DNA of 64,000 nucleotides from JBDSZL01 sp039925145 (lineage in GTDB: Bacteria > Acidobacteriota > Vicinamibacteria > Vicinamibacterales > SCN-69-37). The first letter of the stretch is position 1. Each line of letters begins with the position of its first letter. The notes beneath the pieces were generated by a model. The model did no database searches, was not told the DNA's origin, and worked only from the letters and a program-made list of their open reading frames with translations. Location: the NCBI GenBank assembly GCA_039925145.1, contig JBDSZL010000050.1, positions 1-64,000 of the forward strand, read 5' to 3'. Of the stretch, positions 50,373-61,032 are shown piece after piece. Both the position numbers and the translations under genes were made by a program.

Positions 50373-51851
50373 ATGCGGCCGTTCCGGGTGAAACCGATTG
50401 ACGCTCTCCTAGCAGAAACCGACCGCGACGCCGAGTCGCTGCGCCGGGTGCTTGGTGCTGGAGACCTCGTCATGCTCGGCATCGGGGCCGTGATCGGTGC
50501 CGGCATTTTCGGAGCCATAGGGACCGCGGCTGCCGGCCAGGTGCTTCCGAGCGGCGAGGTCGTACGATACGGCGCCGGCCCGGCACTCGTCCTGTCCTTT
50601 GTTCTCCTGGGGGGGGCGTGCGCGCTGGCCGCACTCTGCTACGCCGAACTCGCGGCGATGATTCCGCAAGCCGGCAGCGCCTATGCCTACAGCTACGCCA
50701 CGCTCGGAGAGATCGTCGCGTGGATCATTGGTTGGGATCTCATTCTCGAATATGCCGTCGGGAACGTGGCGGTCGCGATTTCGTGGGGAGACTACGCGCA
50801 GACGCTGACGCGCGGATTGGGGCTGGCGCTGCCGCCGTGGCTCGGAACCGGGTACCGCACGGCGCTGCTCAGCGCCGATCCTGCCGTCCATGGGCTGCTC
50901 CAATCGGCCCCACGGCTGGCAGGCGTGCCGATCCTGGTCAACCTGCCCGCGTGCGGTATCGTCCTGCTGATCACGGCCCTGCTGCTGCGCGGCGCCAAGG
51001 AGAGCGCCCGGGCGAACGCCATCATGGTGGTCATCAAGCTGCTCGCGCTGGCGTTGTTCGTCGGTGTCGGCGTGCTGCACCTGCATCCGGCCAACTACGT
51101 GCCGTTCGCGCCGAACGGCTTCACGGGCATCCATCAGGGCGCCGCCATTGTCTTCTTTGCGTATATCGGTTTCGACGCCATCTCGACCGCGGCCGAGGAG
51201 ACCGCGAATCCACAGCGCAATCTGCCAATCGGCATCCTCGGCGCGCTCGGCATCTGCACGCTCATCTACGTCATCGTTGGCGCCGTGCTGACGGGGATGG
51301 CGCCCTACCAGCAGCTGGGGGTCGCAGACCCGCTGTCACACGCGCTGTCGCTCGCCGGCTTCCGCGGGGTGGGGTGGGTCGTCGCGCTCGGAGCGACGAT
51401 CTCAATGACGGCGGTGCTGCTGGTCTTTCAGTACGGCCAGCCGCGGATTTTCTTTGCAATGGCCCGCGACGGTTTGCTCCCGCGCTGGGCGGCGCGTGTG
51501 AATCCACGGACCCATGTGCCCTCGGCGACCACCGTGGCGACGGGGTTGCTCGTCGCGGCCGCAGCTGCAGTGGGGGACGCAGCCGAGACCTACGATCTCA
51601 CCAACATCGGTACCCTGTTCGCCTTTGTGCTCGTGTGCGGGGGTGTGCTGGCCCTGCGAATCAGGGAGCCCGAGCGGGTGCGCCCGTTCCGCGTGCCCCT
51701 CGCGTGGGCCGTTGCGCCGCTGGGCATCGCCGGGTGCGTGTTCATCATGGTGGGCCTGCCACGCGAAGCGTGGGAGCGGTTTCTCTGGTGGCTCGGGATC
51801 GGACTTGTGTTGTACGTCGCCTACGGGTACCGCCGCTCGCGGCTCAATTGA
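50373..51851 (+). CDS. APC family amino acid permease
   Basis: This 492-residue transporter of the amino acid-polyamine-organocation superfamily is closest in layout to cationic amino acid transporters (CAT/YfnA-like). The substrate-binding unwound helix 1 motif is LGIGAVIGAGIFGAIG, helix 3 holds 'AGSAYAYSYATLGEIVAWIIGWDLILEY', and helix 6 contains 'VFFAYIGFDAISTAAEETANPQRNLP'. About thirteen membrane helices are visible. No ribosome site is obvious before the ATG. The substrate is likely an amino acid; specificity is not deducible. It is 47 nt after the propeller gene. Confidence 0.93.
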   Translation: MRPFRVKPIDALLAETDRDAESLRRVLGAGDLVMLGIGAVIGAGIFGAIGTAAAGQVLPSGEVVRYGAGPALVLSFVLLGGACALAALCYAELAAMIPQAGSAYAYSYATLGEIVAWIIGWDLILEYAVGNVAVAISWGDYAQTLTRGLGLALPPWLGTGYRTALLSADPAVHGLLQSAPRLAGVPILVNLPACGIVLLITALLLRGAKESARANAIMVVIKLLALALFVGVGVLHLHPANYVPFAPNGFTGIHQGAAIVFFAYIGFDAISTAAEETANPQRNLPIGILGALGICTLIYVIVGAVLTGMAPYQQLGVADPLSHALSLAGFRGVGWVVALGATISMTAVLLVFQYGQPRIFFAMARDGLLPRWAARVNPRTHVPSATTVATGLLVAAAAAVGDAAETYDLTNIGTLFAFVLVCGGVLALRIREPERVRPFRVPLAWAVAPLGIAGCVFIMVGLPREAWERFLWWLGIGLVLYVAYGYRRSRLN

Positions 51852-51997
51852 CCCTGAGCCTCTCGGCGTGCGCGTGTGACGGGGCAGGCAGCTACTGCGC
51901 GAGGCGCCCCGAAAAAGACGACGCATCTGGGCTTCCCGGCTGCTCACCCGTGTAGAATCACTGGCAGGCCCTCCTCGAACGTTTCCGACCGCACGGC

Positions 51998-54844
<2,847 letters not shown>

Positions 54845-55033
54845 CATCGTGTGGTTCTTTTGACACGGCATTTGAGGCTCAAATGTGGTGACCATGACAC
54901 GTGACGGGGAGGGGGGCAGGAAATGTTTATCGAGGATCGTTCCTAACTTGACTCAGCACAATGATTTACGAGAGTATCTTCTGCGGCAGGTGGCGTTGGC
55001 AGACCGATTGCTAGTGGCTCCCTCCTGTAAAGG
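54845..55033 (+). promoter_or_regulatory. uvrA-lpxC intergenic region with palindrome
   Basis: TTGACA (54860-54865) is followed inside its would-be spacer by CATTTGAG-G-CTCAAATG (54869-54885). The -10 is poor. A second TTGACT lies at 54948-54953 without a good -10. One of these probably drives lpxC, with the palindrome as an operator; this is inference. Confidence 0.35.
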
Positions 55034-55951
55034 ATGATGGCGGCACAGAAAACGATTCGCCGGACGGTTAATTGCGCTGGGATTGGACTTCATTCCGGTC
55101 GCAAGGTGACTTTATCGTTGAAGCCGGCGCCTGCCGATTACGGAATTCGCTTCCAGCGCTCAGATCTGGGCGGTCTGGAAATCCCCGCGCACGTCTCTCA
55201 CCTCGGTGGACCTCAGCAGTTACAGACCGGCTTGGTATCCGATCGCGGGTCGGTCGAGACGGTGGAGCACCTGCTGGCCGCCCTGCGCAGCCTCGGGGTC
55301 GACAACGTCTGCATCGAGCTCAACCATCCCGAAGTGCCAATCATGGATGGCAGCGCCGCCCCGTGGGTGTATCTCATCCAGGACGCCGGGATTCGCGAGC
55401 TGAGCGCCGCGCGCCGAAGCATCCAGATCCTGCGGAATATTCAGGTCCAGCACGGCGATAAGCGCATTGCGGTCTACCCGGCGGATCGATTCAAGATCAG
55501 CTACACCATCAGCTTCGATCATCCGCTGCTGCGCCATCAGCAGAAAACCCTCGATCTCGACGAGAAAGCGTTTGTCGACGAAATCGCACCCGCCCGTACG
55601 TTTGGATTTCTGAAAGAAGTCGAGATGCTACGACAGCGCGGAATGGCGCTCGGCGGCTCGCTCGAGAACGCCATCGTGCTCGGTGAGACTGGTGTCCTCA
55701 ACCCACTGCGGTTCGAGGACGAGTTCGTCCGTCACAAGATTCTGGACGTCATCGGTGACCTCGCGCTGGTGGGCTATCCGATTCTGGGCCACCTCGTGGT
55801 CTATCGGGGCGGTCATGCGCTGCACACGGCGTTGGCCACCGAGCTCTTGCGTCAGCGCGATGCGTGGCAGTTCGTCGAATCCACCTCGTCTGGCCGCGTG
55901 ACCAATGCCGCCAAGGCACCCGCTGCCGTCGCCAGCCACTCCGTTCGCTGA
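55034..55951 (+). CDS. lpxC: UDP-3-O-acyl-N-acetylglucosamine deacetylase
   Basis: LpxC is the committed zinc deacetylase of lipid A synthesis, which shows the host is Gram-negative with LPS. The 305-residue protein has the start motif 'VNCAGIGLHSGRKV', catalytic E78 and zinc ligand H79 in VEHLLAAL, 'NHPEVPIMDGSAAPWV', and zinc ligands H234 and D238 in RHKILDVIGDLAL. 'GGHALHTALA' carries the later catalytic His. Two ATGs in tandem (55034 and 55037) precede an AAAGG that is too close to the first, so the second may be used. A CAGGCGATT/AATCGCCTG inverted pair follows the stop. Confidence 0.97.
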   Translation: MMAAQKTIRRTVNCAGIGLHSGRKVTLSLKPAPADYGIRFQRSDLGGLEIPAHVSHLGGPQQLQTGLVSDRGSVETVEHLLAALRSLGVDNVCIELNHPEVPIMDGSAAPWVYLIQDAGIRELSAARRSIQILRNIQVQHGDKRIAVYPADRFKISYTISFDHPLLRHQQKTLDLDEKAFVDEIAPARTFGFLKEVEMLRQRGMALGGSLENAIVLGETGVLNPLRFEDEFVRHKILDVIGDLALVGYPILGHLVVYRGGHALHTALATELLRQRDAWQFVESTSSGRVTNAAKAPAAVASHSVR

Positions 55952-55971
55952 TTCAGGCGATTTCTTCCTCG

Positions 55972-56256
55972 TTACTCCGGTTCAGTCTCAATCGCCTGAT
56001 GGGCCTTCTTGACGATGGCCATCATGCGGTCGTTCTCGTACCTGTTGAAGCTCATGAACAAGCTCTCCTTCAGATACGCCCGTAACTCCTCCTCGGTGAG
56101 CTGCGCGACGAGGAACTGAAACTCGCGATCGATATCCTCGAATCCGTAGTCGAGCTCGCGTCGTCGGGCCAGGTCGCGCGAAACGGCCTCGATGACGGCG
56201 AGCAGATCGCCATCCACGTCGATGCGGCTGCCAGAAACCGTCAGGATTGTCCTCAT
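55972..56256 (-). CDS. Small helical protein in the sigma/STAS operon
   Basis: This 94-residue protein has no signal and is largely helical, with acidic and aromatic residues in 'LDYGFEDIDREFQFLVAQLTEEELRAYLKE' (in part). The ATG overlaps the STAS gene stop by 4 nt, so the three genes form a coupled unit. I do not recognise the family. The position suggests a partner of the STAS protein or the sigma factor, for example an anti-sigma-like or adaptor protein, but it has no kinase motif. Confidence 0.7.
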   Translation of the reverse strand: MRTILTVSGSRIDVDGDLLAVIEAVSRDLARRRELDYGFEDIDREFQFLVAQLTEEELRAYLKESLFMSFNRYENDRMMAIVKKAHQAIETEPE

Positions 56257-56600
56257 ACCTGTCCCCCGAAGCTGGCGAGCGCCGCCGCTTCGTCGGCGTA
56301 GACCTCGAGAAAATGATGCGCACCGGTCATCGTCAACATCGTCTCTACACGCTTCTGGACCCCCGCGAGCTTCATCGATCCGCCCGCCGCCGTGGCCTGG
56401 CGATACAAATCCATGAGGCATCCAATCGTGGCGCTGTCGACGTAGCTCACCGCGCTCAAATCGAGGACGATCTGCTTTTCGCCGTTGGCGATGAGAGTCG
56501 CGGCGGCTGACGCGAAGTCCGCCAGGATGGGATAGGTGAGCCGCGACTCGTGGACGCGCAGCAGGACCGTCGTGCCGCTATATGCCGTTGTCACATTCAT
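56253..56600 (-). CDS. STAS-domain anti-sigma factor antagonist
   Basis: This 115-residue single STAS domain is of the SpoIIAA/RsbV type. The switch motif 'LDLSAVSYVDSATIGCLMDL' carries the phosphorylatable Ser in DSATIG (about residue 57). In known systems an RsbW/SpoIIAB kinase phosphorylates this Ser, and the unphosphorylated form frees the sigma factor. No such kinase is encoded next to it. Its start overlaps the sigma-factor stop and its stop overlaps the small gene's start, both by 4 nt, so all three are made together. Confidence 0.93.
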   Translation of the reverse strand: MNVTTAYSGTTVLLRVHESRLTYPILADFASAAATLIANGEKQIVLDLSAVSYVDSATIGCLMDLYRQATAAGGSMKLAGVQKRVETMLTMTGAHHFLEVYADEAAALASFGGQV

Positions 56601-57208
56601 GCGCTGCCTCCGCCCGTGGCGCGCGTGGCCACGTGCTGTTGCTGAAGACGCGTAATCTGGCGCGCCAGTTCGAGCCGCCCGCGATTGATGCGCGACTTGA
56701 CCGTGCCCTCGGGAAGGCCCAGCCGCTCGGCGATTTCAAGATATGAGAATTCCTGCAGGTCCCGGAGCACGACGGCTTCGCGGAGACTGGCCGGCAACTC
56801 CGAGAGCGCGTGCCGGATCAGCTGCTTGAGGTCGGATTGTTCGAGGTGTCCGTACGGAGTGCGGTCCTTCGACGCGGGGGTCAGATTCGCGGCATCAACC
56901 TCGCGCGCGATGGTCTCCCGCTCCTTGCGCATGCTGCGGTAGTGATCGATGCAGAGATTGCGGCTGATGCTGATCAGCCACGTCTGAAAATTGGCGCGTC
57001 GATCGAATGTGTGAAGCGCCTTGAAAATGCGCAGAAAGATATCCTGCGTGAGGTCTTCTGCCTCGTCATGACGGCCAACGAATTTGTACGCAACGTTGAA
57101 GACCTTGCGCCGATGCTGCCGCACGATCTGTTCCCACGCGGCTTGATCGCCTTTGAGACAGCGCTCCACCAGTTCGCTACTGGTAATGGCTGCGTTGGGC
57201 TGATCCAT
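56597..57208 (-). CDS. ECF-type RNA polymerase sigma factor
   Basis: This 203-residue protein has region 2 ('VFNVAYKFVGRHDEAEDLTQDIFLRIFKAL', 'FQTWLISISRNLCIDHYR') and region 4 ('LPASLREAVVLRDLQEFSYLEIAERLGLPEGTVKSRINRGR'), the layout of RpoE-like ECF sigma factors. A linker of ~35 residues separates them. It is the first gene of an operon with a STAS protein and a small helical protein. An extended -10 (57243-57251) and a perfect 14-bp palindrome (57224-57237) lie directly upstream. No anti-sigma gene of the usual RseA type is adjacent. Confidence 0.95.
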   Translation of the reverse strand: MDQPNAAITSSELVERCLKGDQAAWEQIVRQHRRKVFNVAYKFVGRHDEAEDLTQDIFLRIFKALHTFDRRANFQTWLISISRNLCIDHYRSMRKERETIAREVDAANLTPASKDRTPYGHLEQSDLKQLIRHALSELPASLREAVVLRDLQEFSYLEIAERLGLPEGTVKSRINRGRLELARQITRLQQQHVATRATGGGSA

Positions 57209-57223
57209 GGGGATTCAATGCGG

Positions 57224-57251
57224 AGCGGTCGACCGCTGGGGCATCATAGCA
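57224..57251 (-). promoter_or_regulatory. Extended -10 promoter and palindromic operator of the sigma operon
   Basis: On the minus strand TGCTATGAT (57251-57243) is a good extended -10 with no clear -35. The palindrome AGCGGTCGACCGCT (57237-57224) begins 5 nt after it and covers the expected start site, 15 nt before the coding start. Confidence 0.5.
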
Positions 57252-57305
57252 AACCATGTCGGCAAGGCGGTCCGTGGGCGAGCGGATCAGGCCGACAGGA
57301 GTACA

Positions 57306-58562
57306 ATGAGCGGCTCTGTGACTGGTTTCGCGCTCGTTCACGACGTGCTGGCCTGCGACGAGGTGAGTCTCGCGCAGATCGCGCGCGACTGCGGCACCCC
57401 CACTTACGTGTACAGCGGTGCCATGCTCACCGAGCGTGTCCAGACCCTCGACGCCGCCTTTGCCGCGGTGCCTCACCGGATCCACTACGCCCTCAAGGCA
57501 AACTCCACGATGGCCATCGTGCGCCGGATGCGCGATCTCGGCCTGTGTGCCGACGCGAACTCTGGAGGGGAAATCGAGGTGGCGCTACGCGCCGGCTTCA
57601 CGCCGGCGCAGATTGTGTTCACCGGCGTGGGCAAAAGTCCCGCCGAGCTGCGCCGCGCGGTCGACCTGGAACTCGGGGCTATCAACGCTGAGTCGTTCGG
57701 CGAAATCGAGCGAATCGCCGCGTACGCCACAGGCCGCTCCCGGCCGGCGCGTGTCGCCATACGGATCAACCCCGACGTGGAGGCCGGCAGCCACCCGCAT
57801 ATCTCCACTGGATCCAGGACCACGAAGTTCGGGGTGTCACTCGACGAAGCCAGGCAGATGATTCGCACCCTGGCCAGCCACCCGGCACTACAGTTGGTGG
57901 GATTGCACGTGCATGTGGGATCGCAGATCACATCGGCCGGTCCGATTGCCCGGGCGGCCGGACTGGTGGCCGATCTGGCGGCCGAGTTGCTCGCAGCCGG
58001 TGTCCCGCTGGAGCACCTCGACGTCGGGGGTGGCCTGGGTATTCCGTATCGAGAAGACGATCCCTCCATCTCACCGGCCGTGTACGCGGCGGCGGTCATC
58101 GACGCTGTGCGTTCGACAGGCCTGACGCTGGTACTCGAGCCGGGCCGATGGCTGGTGGCGCCGGCCGGCGTGCTGATCACAGAGGTCGTCGACCTGAAAC
58201 GGAGGGCAGACGATGGCTGGTTTGTGATCGTCGACGCCGGCATGACCGATCTTCTGCGCCCGGCCCTCTACGGCGCCTGGCACCGTATCGAGCCGGTCTC
58301 GCCTCGTCGCGGCCTGCCGATCACCGCCGACATCGTCGGACCGGTCTGCGAGACAACCGATACGCTGGGCGTGGGCCGGAGCCTGCCGCCCGTCGAGGTC
58401 GGCGATCTGCTGGCAATTCGCGATGCAGGCGCGTACGGCTCGGTCATGGCCTCTAACTACAACCGCCGCCCATTCGCGGCCGAAGTGCTGGTGGAGCAGG
58501 GCGCCGCTCGTCTGATCCGGCGTCGCCAGACGGTAGACGACATGCTCCAGTGGGACCTGTGA
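57306..58562 (+). CDS. lysA: Diaminopimelate decarboxylase
   Basis: LysA decarboxylates meso-diaminopimelate to lysine using PLP. The 418-residue protein has 'YVYSGAMLTERV', the Schiff-base lysine in HYALKANST, 'GLHVHVGSQI', the phosphate-binding GGGLGIPY, 'LEPGRWLVAPAG', and the C-terminal substrate site around GPVCETTDTLG and 'DAGAYGSVMASNYNRRP'. AGGAG lies 5 nt before ATG 57306. It is divergent from the sigma operon, and tmk starts on its stop (TGATG), so the two are coupled. Confidence 0.97.
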   Translation: MSGSVTGFALVHDVLACDEVSLAQIARDCGTPTYVYSGAMLTERVQTLDAAFAAVPHRIHYALKANSTMAIVRRMRDLGLCADANSGGEIEVALRAGFTPAQIVFTGVGKSPAELRRAVDLELGAINAESFGEIERIAAYATGRSRPARVAIRINPDVEAGSHPHISTGSRTTKFGVSLDEARQMIRTLASHPALQLVGLHVHVGSQITSAGPIARAAGLVADLAAELLAAGVPLEHLDVGGGLGIPYREDDPSISPAVYAAAVIDAVRSTGLTLVLEPGRWLVAPAGVLITEVVDLKRRADDGWFVIVDAGMTDLLRPALYGAWHRIEPVSPRRGLPITADIVGPVCETTDTLGVGRSLPPVEVGDLLAIRDAGAYGSVMASNYNRRPFAAEVLVEQGAARLIRRRQTVDDMLQWDL

Positions 58563-59161
58563 TGATCGTCGCATTTGAGGGACTCGACCAGAGCGGCAAA
58601 GAGACGCAGGCCCGTCAGCTGAAGGCCCGACTCGAGACAGACAACTCGCGCACCGTGCGCGCGCTCTCGTTTCCCGACTACGACACCCCCATCGGACAGG
58701 AAATTCGGCGGGCGCTGGCAGGCGAGCGCGAGTTCTCTCCTGAGGTGATGCAACTGCTCTATGTCGCCAACCGGTTCGAATACAAGTCGCGGATCGAGCA
58801 ATGGCTCGCCAGTGGCGACTGGATCGTGTGCGACCGATACCGTGCCTCGAGCGTCGCCTACGGCGAATCTCAGGGGCTGGATGCCAGCTGGCTGGATGAC
58901 ATTCAGCGCGATCTCCCTGCGGCGTCCGTTACCGTGCTGCTCGATATCACGCCCGAAACCGCCGTTGACCGTAAGCGAACCGGGCGTGATCGGTACGAGC
59001 GCGACCTCGGTCTGCTCGCCCGAGTCCGCGCCAGTTACCTTCGGCAGGCGCAGATCCGTGCCGACTGGGTCGTTATCGACGCGCAGCAGTCCAAAGAGGC
59101 GGTGGCTGCGGCGGTGGCTGCGGCTGTCTGGCCACGGCTCGGGCTGCCGTCAGCGCCCTGA
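58562..59161 (+). CDS. tmk: Thymidylate kinase
   Basis: Tmk phosphorylates dTMP to dTDP. The 199-residue protein has the P-loop FEGLDQSGKETQ (most family members read G-D-G-x-G-K-T-T, so this is a Gln/Glu variant). 'LLYVANRFEY' (in place of the usual FAADR-type segment), the DRY motif CDRYRASSVAYG and the LID-like 'RKRTGRDRYERD' follow. The ATG overlaps the lysA stop by 1 nt. Its last 89 bp overlap the comF gene on the other strand, and the C-terminus of that overlap is an Ala-rich helix that may tolerate such sharing. Confidence 0.93.
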   Translation: MIVAFEGLDQSGKETQARQLKARLETDNSRTVRALSFPDYDTPIGQEIRRALAGEREFSPEVMQLLYVANRFEYKSRIEQWLASGDWIVCDRYRASSVAYGESQGLDASWLDDIQRDLPAASVTVLLDITPETAVDRKRTGRDRYERDLGLLARVRASYLRQAQIRADWVVIDAQQSKEAVAAAVAAAVWPRLGLPSAP

Positions 59162-59912
59162 CCGATCGGGCTCCTGCTTCCATCAGAATTTCACTGCACG
59201 CGTCCAGAGTGGCGCCCGTTGTCATCACGTCGTCTATCAGCACGAGTGTCCGGCCTTCGAGCGGGCGGTGTGATGCACGCCCCGTGCGGTTGGGGCCGTG
59301 CCAGGAGGGACGATACGCGAAGGCTCCGCGCGTGTTGCTCTGCCGGCTGGCTGCGGGAAGGCCCGCCTGTGACGGCCGGAGCCGCGTGCGCTTCAGCACC
59401 CGCCAGATGGGGAGCCCAAGATGCCTCGACAGGTCGTCGGCTTGATTGAATCCCCGACGAATCAGACGCAGCGGATGGAGAGGCACAGGCACGACCGCAT
59501 CAGCGTCGTCGAGAATTTCGGTGCCCGCGTGTCGCATCAGGCGTGCGAGCGGCGCCGCGACCATCCGCCGGCCGTCATATTTGAGGGCGTGGATTAACTC
59601 CCTGAGAGCACCCTCGTAACGCCCGGCGCTCCTGGCCAACATGAACTGCGGCGGCATCTCGGTGCATCGCGTGCAGAGGGCGTCTGGCACATCGCCTGAG
59701 GCGAGCGCGTCGCCGCACTGGCGACACCACGGCGGAGAGATTCGCGGGATAGAAGACCAGCACCTGTTGCAGATGGGGCCGTCGAGCGGCCGCAGAAGAA
59801 CGGCGCGACACGACACACAGATAGGAGCGAGCAGTGCCTTCACGATGGCGTTGCCCGCGGTCTCGATGAATAGCTTCACCGCAAGGCTGCAGTGCAAGGA
59901 CGAAGCCGTCAC
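59073..59912 (-). CDS. ComF family phosphoribosyltransferase-like protein
   Basis: This 279-residue protein has an N-terminal zinc ribbon (CVSC...CNRC, CRQC...CTRC at about residues 32-85) and a PRTase domain with the PRPP motif LVLIDDVMTTGATLD. 'YDGRRMVAAPLARLM' and 'VVPVPLHPLRLIRRGFNQADDLS' are the typical ComF core. In naturally competent bacteria ComF helps bring in single-stranded DNA. The 3' end overlaps tmk by 89 bp in opposite orientation and ends in a Gln/Pro-rich tail. No other competence genes are nearby. Confidence 0.93.
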   Translation of the reverse strand: MTASSLHCSLAVKLFIETAGNAIVKALLAPICVSCRAVLLRPLDGPICNRCWSSIPRISPPWCRQCGDALASGDVPDALCTRCTEMPPQFMLARSAGRYEGALRELIHALKYDGRRMVAAPLARLMRHAGTEILDDADAVVPVPLHPLRLIRRGFNQADDLSRHLGLPIWRVLKRTRLRPSQAGLPAASRQSNTRGAFAYRPSWHGPNRTGRASHRPLEGRTLVLIDDVMTTGATLDACSEILMEAGARSVRALTAARAVARQPQPPPQPPPLWTAARR

Positions 59913-59980
59913 CCCGCGGGCGCGGGTGGCGGGGTGGGCAAGCGGGCGGGGCTGCAGATCTTGAAACGCGTGAGGCGCGG

Positions 59981-60367
59981 CTAGGCAGGAACCTCAACGC
60001 GCTCGGCATCGCCCCAGAGCCGTTCGAGACCGTAGAACTCGCGGGTCGCAGGCGTGAAGATGTGGACCATGAAATCGAAATAGTCGATCAGGATCCAATC
60101 GGCGCGCCCCTGCCCCTCGATCACCGACGGCTTGGTTCCCGCTTTCGTGAGCATTTCCTGAACCGCATCGGCGATGGCCTGCACCTGACGGTTGTTTGCA
60201 CCCGTGCAGATGATGAAATAGTCGGTGAACGCAGCGGCCTTCCGAAGGTCCAGCACAATCAGATCAATGGCCTTCTTGTCGGTGGCGGCCGAAATCGCGA
60301 GGGCGACCTCACTGGACAGGCCGGGAGAAGCGGGGCGTTTCCTGGGTCGGCGGGGCGATTTCGTCAT
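59981..60367 (-). CDS. rsfS: Ribosomal silencing factor RsfS
   Basis: RsfS (RsfA/Iojap) binds ribosomal protein L14 and blocks subunit joining when nutrients are short. The 128-residue protein has a basic N-terminal tail, then the fold: 'DLIVLDLRKAAAFTDYFIICTGANNRQVQAIADAVQ' (in part), 'VIEGQGRADWILIDYFDFMVHIFTPATREFYGLERLWGDA' (in part). The length fits the family. The start overlaps nadD by 4 nt and closes the rplU-rpmA-obgE-nadD-rsfS run. Confidence 0.96.
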   Translation of the reverse strand: MTKSPRRPRKRPASPGLSSEVALAISAATDKKAIDLIVLDLRKAAAFTDYFIICTGANNRQVQAIADAVQEMLTKAGTKPSVIEGQGRADWILIDYFDFMVHIFTPATREFYGLERLWGDAERVEVPA

Positions 60368-61032
60368 GCTGTCGGTCTTTCCGGCGTCCCGTCAGAGAGC
60401 GGATGGCTCGCGTAGAGGCCGTGTCGCGAAATGTGATCGGCGATGCCCGCCGGAACGAGGTTCTTGAGCGGCGCCCCCTCGGCAATGGCACGCCGGATGT
60501 CGGTTGATGAAACCGGTGCGGTGGGCACGTCTACCAAGAAGATACCCGGTCTCGCGCGCGGCTGCCATGGGGGCAGCACCATGCGATCGGCCAGCATCGG
60601 TAGACATTGCCGCAGGTCCGAGACGGGCGCGCCGGGCCTGGAGATCACGACGAAATGCGCCTGGTCGAGCAGTTCCGGAAACGCTCGCCATGTCGGTATA
60701 TCTCGAAACGCGTCGGCGCCGGTCACGACGAACACCGAGGCTCCCTGCATGCCGCCTGCCCTGAGCCGATCGAGCGTGTCCACGGTATAGGAAGGGCCAG
60801 CCACGTCCATCTCCAGATCGGAGACTCGTAGCCCGTCCTCGCCGGCCACAGCCATCGCGGCCATCGCGAACCGATGGGCGGCCGAGGCCTTTGGGATTGC
60901 GCGATGGGGAGGTTCCCGGGCGGGCACCAGCCAGACCACGTCGAGGTCGAGAGCCTTTCGGGCAGCCCGGGCGACGTCGAGATGTCCGGCGTGCACCGGG
61001 TCGAACGTCCCGCCGAACAGGCCCAGCCTCAT
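60364..61032 (-). CDS. nadD: Nicotinate-nucleotide adenylyltransferase
   Basis: NadD makes deamido-NAD+ from nicotinate mononucleotide and ATP. The 222-residue protein begins with GLFGGTFDPVHAGHLDVA, including the nucleotidyltransferase motif HxGH. It has 'VVTGADAFRDIPTW' and the C-terminal signature 'VSSTDIRRAIAEGAPLKNLVP' (ISST-type). It overlaps obgE by 4 nt and rsfS by 4 nt, a compact and conserved gene order in many bacteria. Confidence 0.97.
   Translation of the reverse strand: MRLGLFGGTFDPVHAGHLDVARAARKALDLDVVWLVPAREPPHRAIPKASAAHRFAMAAMAVAGEDGLRVSDLEMDVAGPSYTVDTLDRLRAGGMQGASVFVVTGADAFRDIPTWRAFPELLDQAHFVVISRPGAPVSDLRQCLPMLADRMVLPPWQPRARPGIFLVDVPTAPVSSTDIRRAIAEGAPLKNLVPAGIADHISRHGLYASHPLSDGTPERPTA

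Noticed and set aside
54948..54976. TTGACT as a second lpxC promoter
   Set aside because: At 16-18 bp spacing the -10 positions match the consensus poorly (AGAGTA, GAGTAT), and TATCTT lies 21 bp away. It was left as a mention only.
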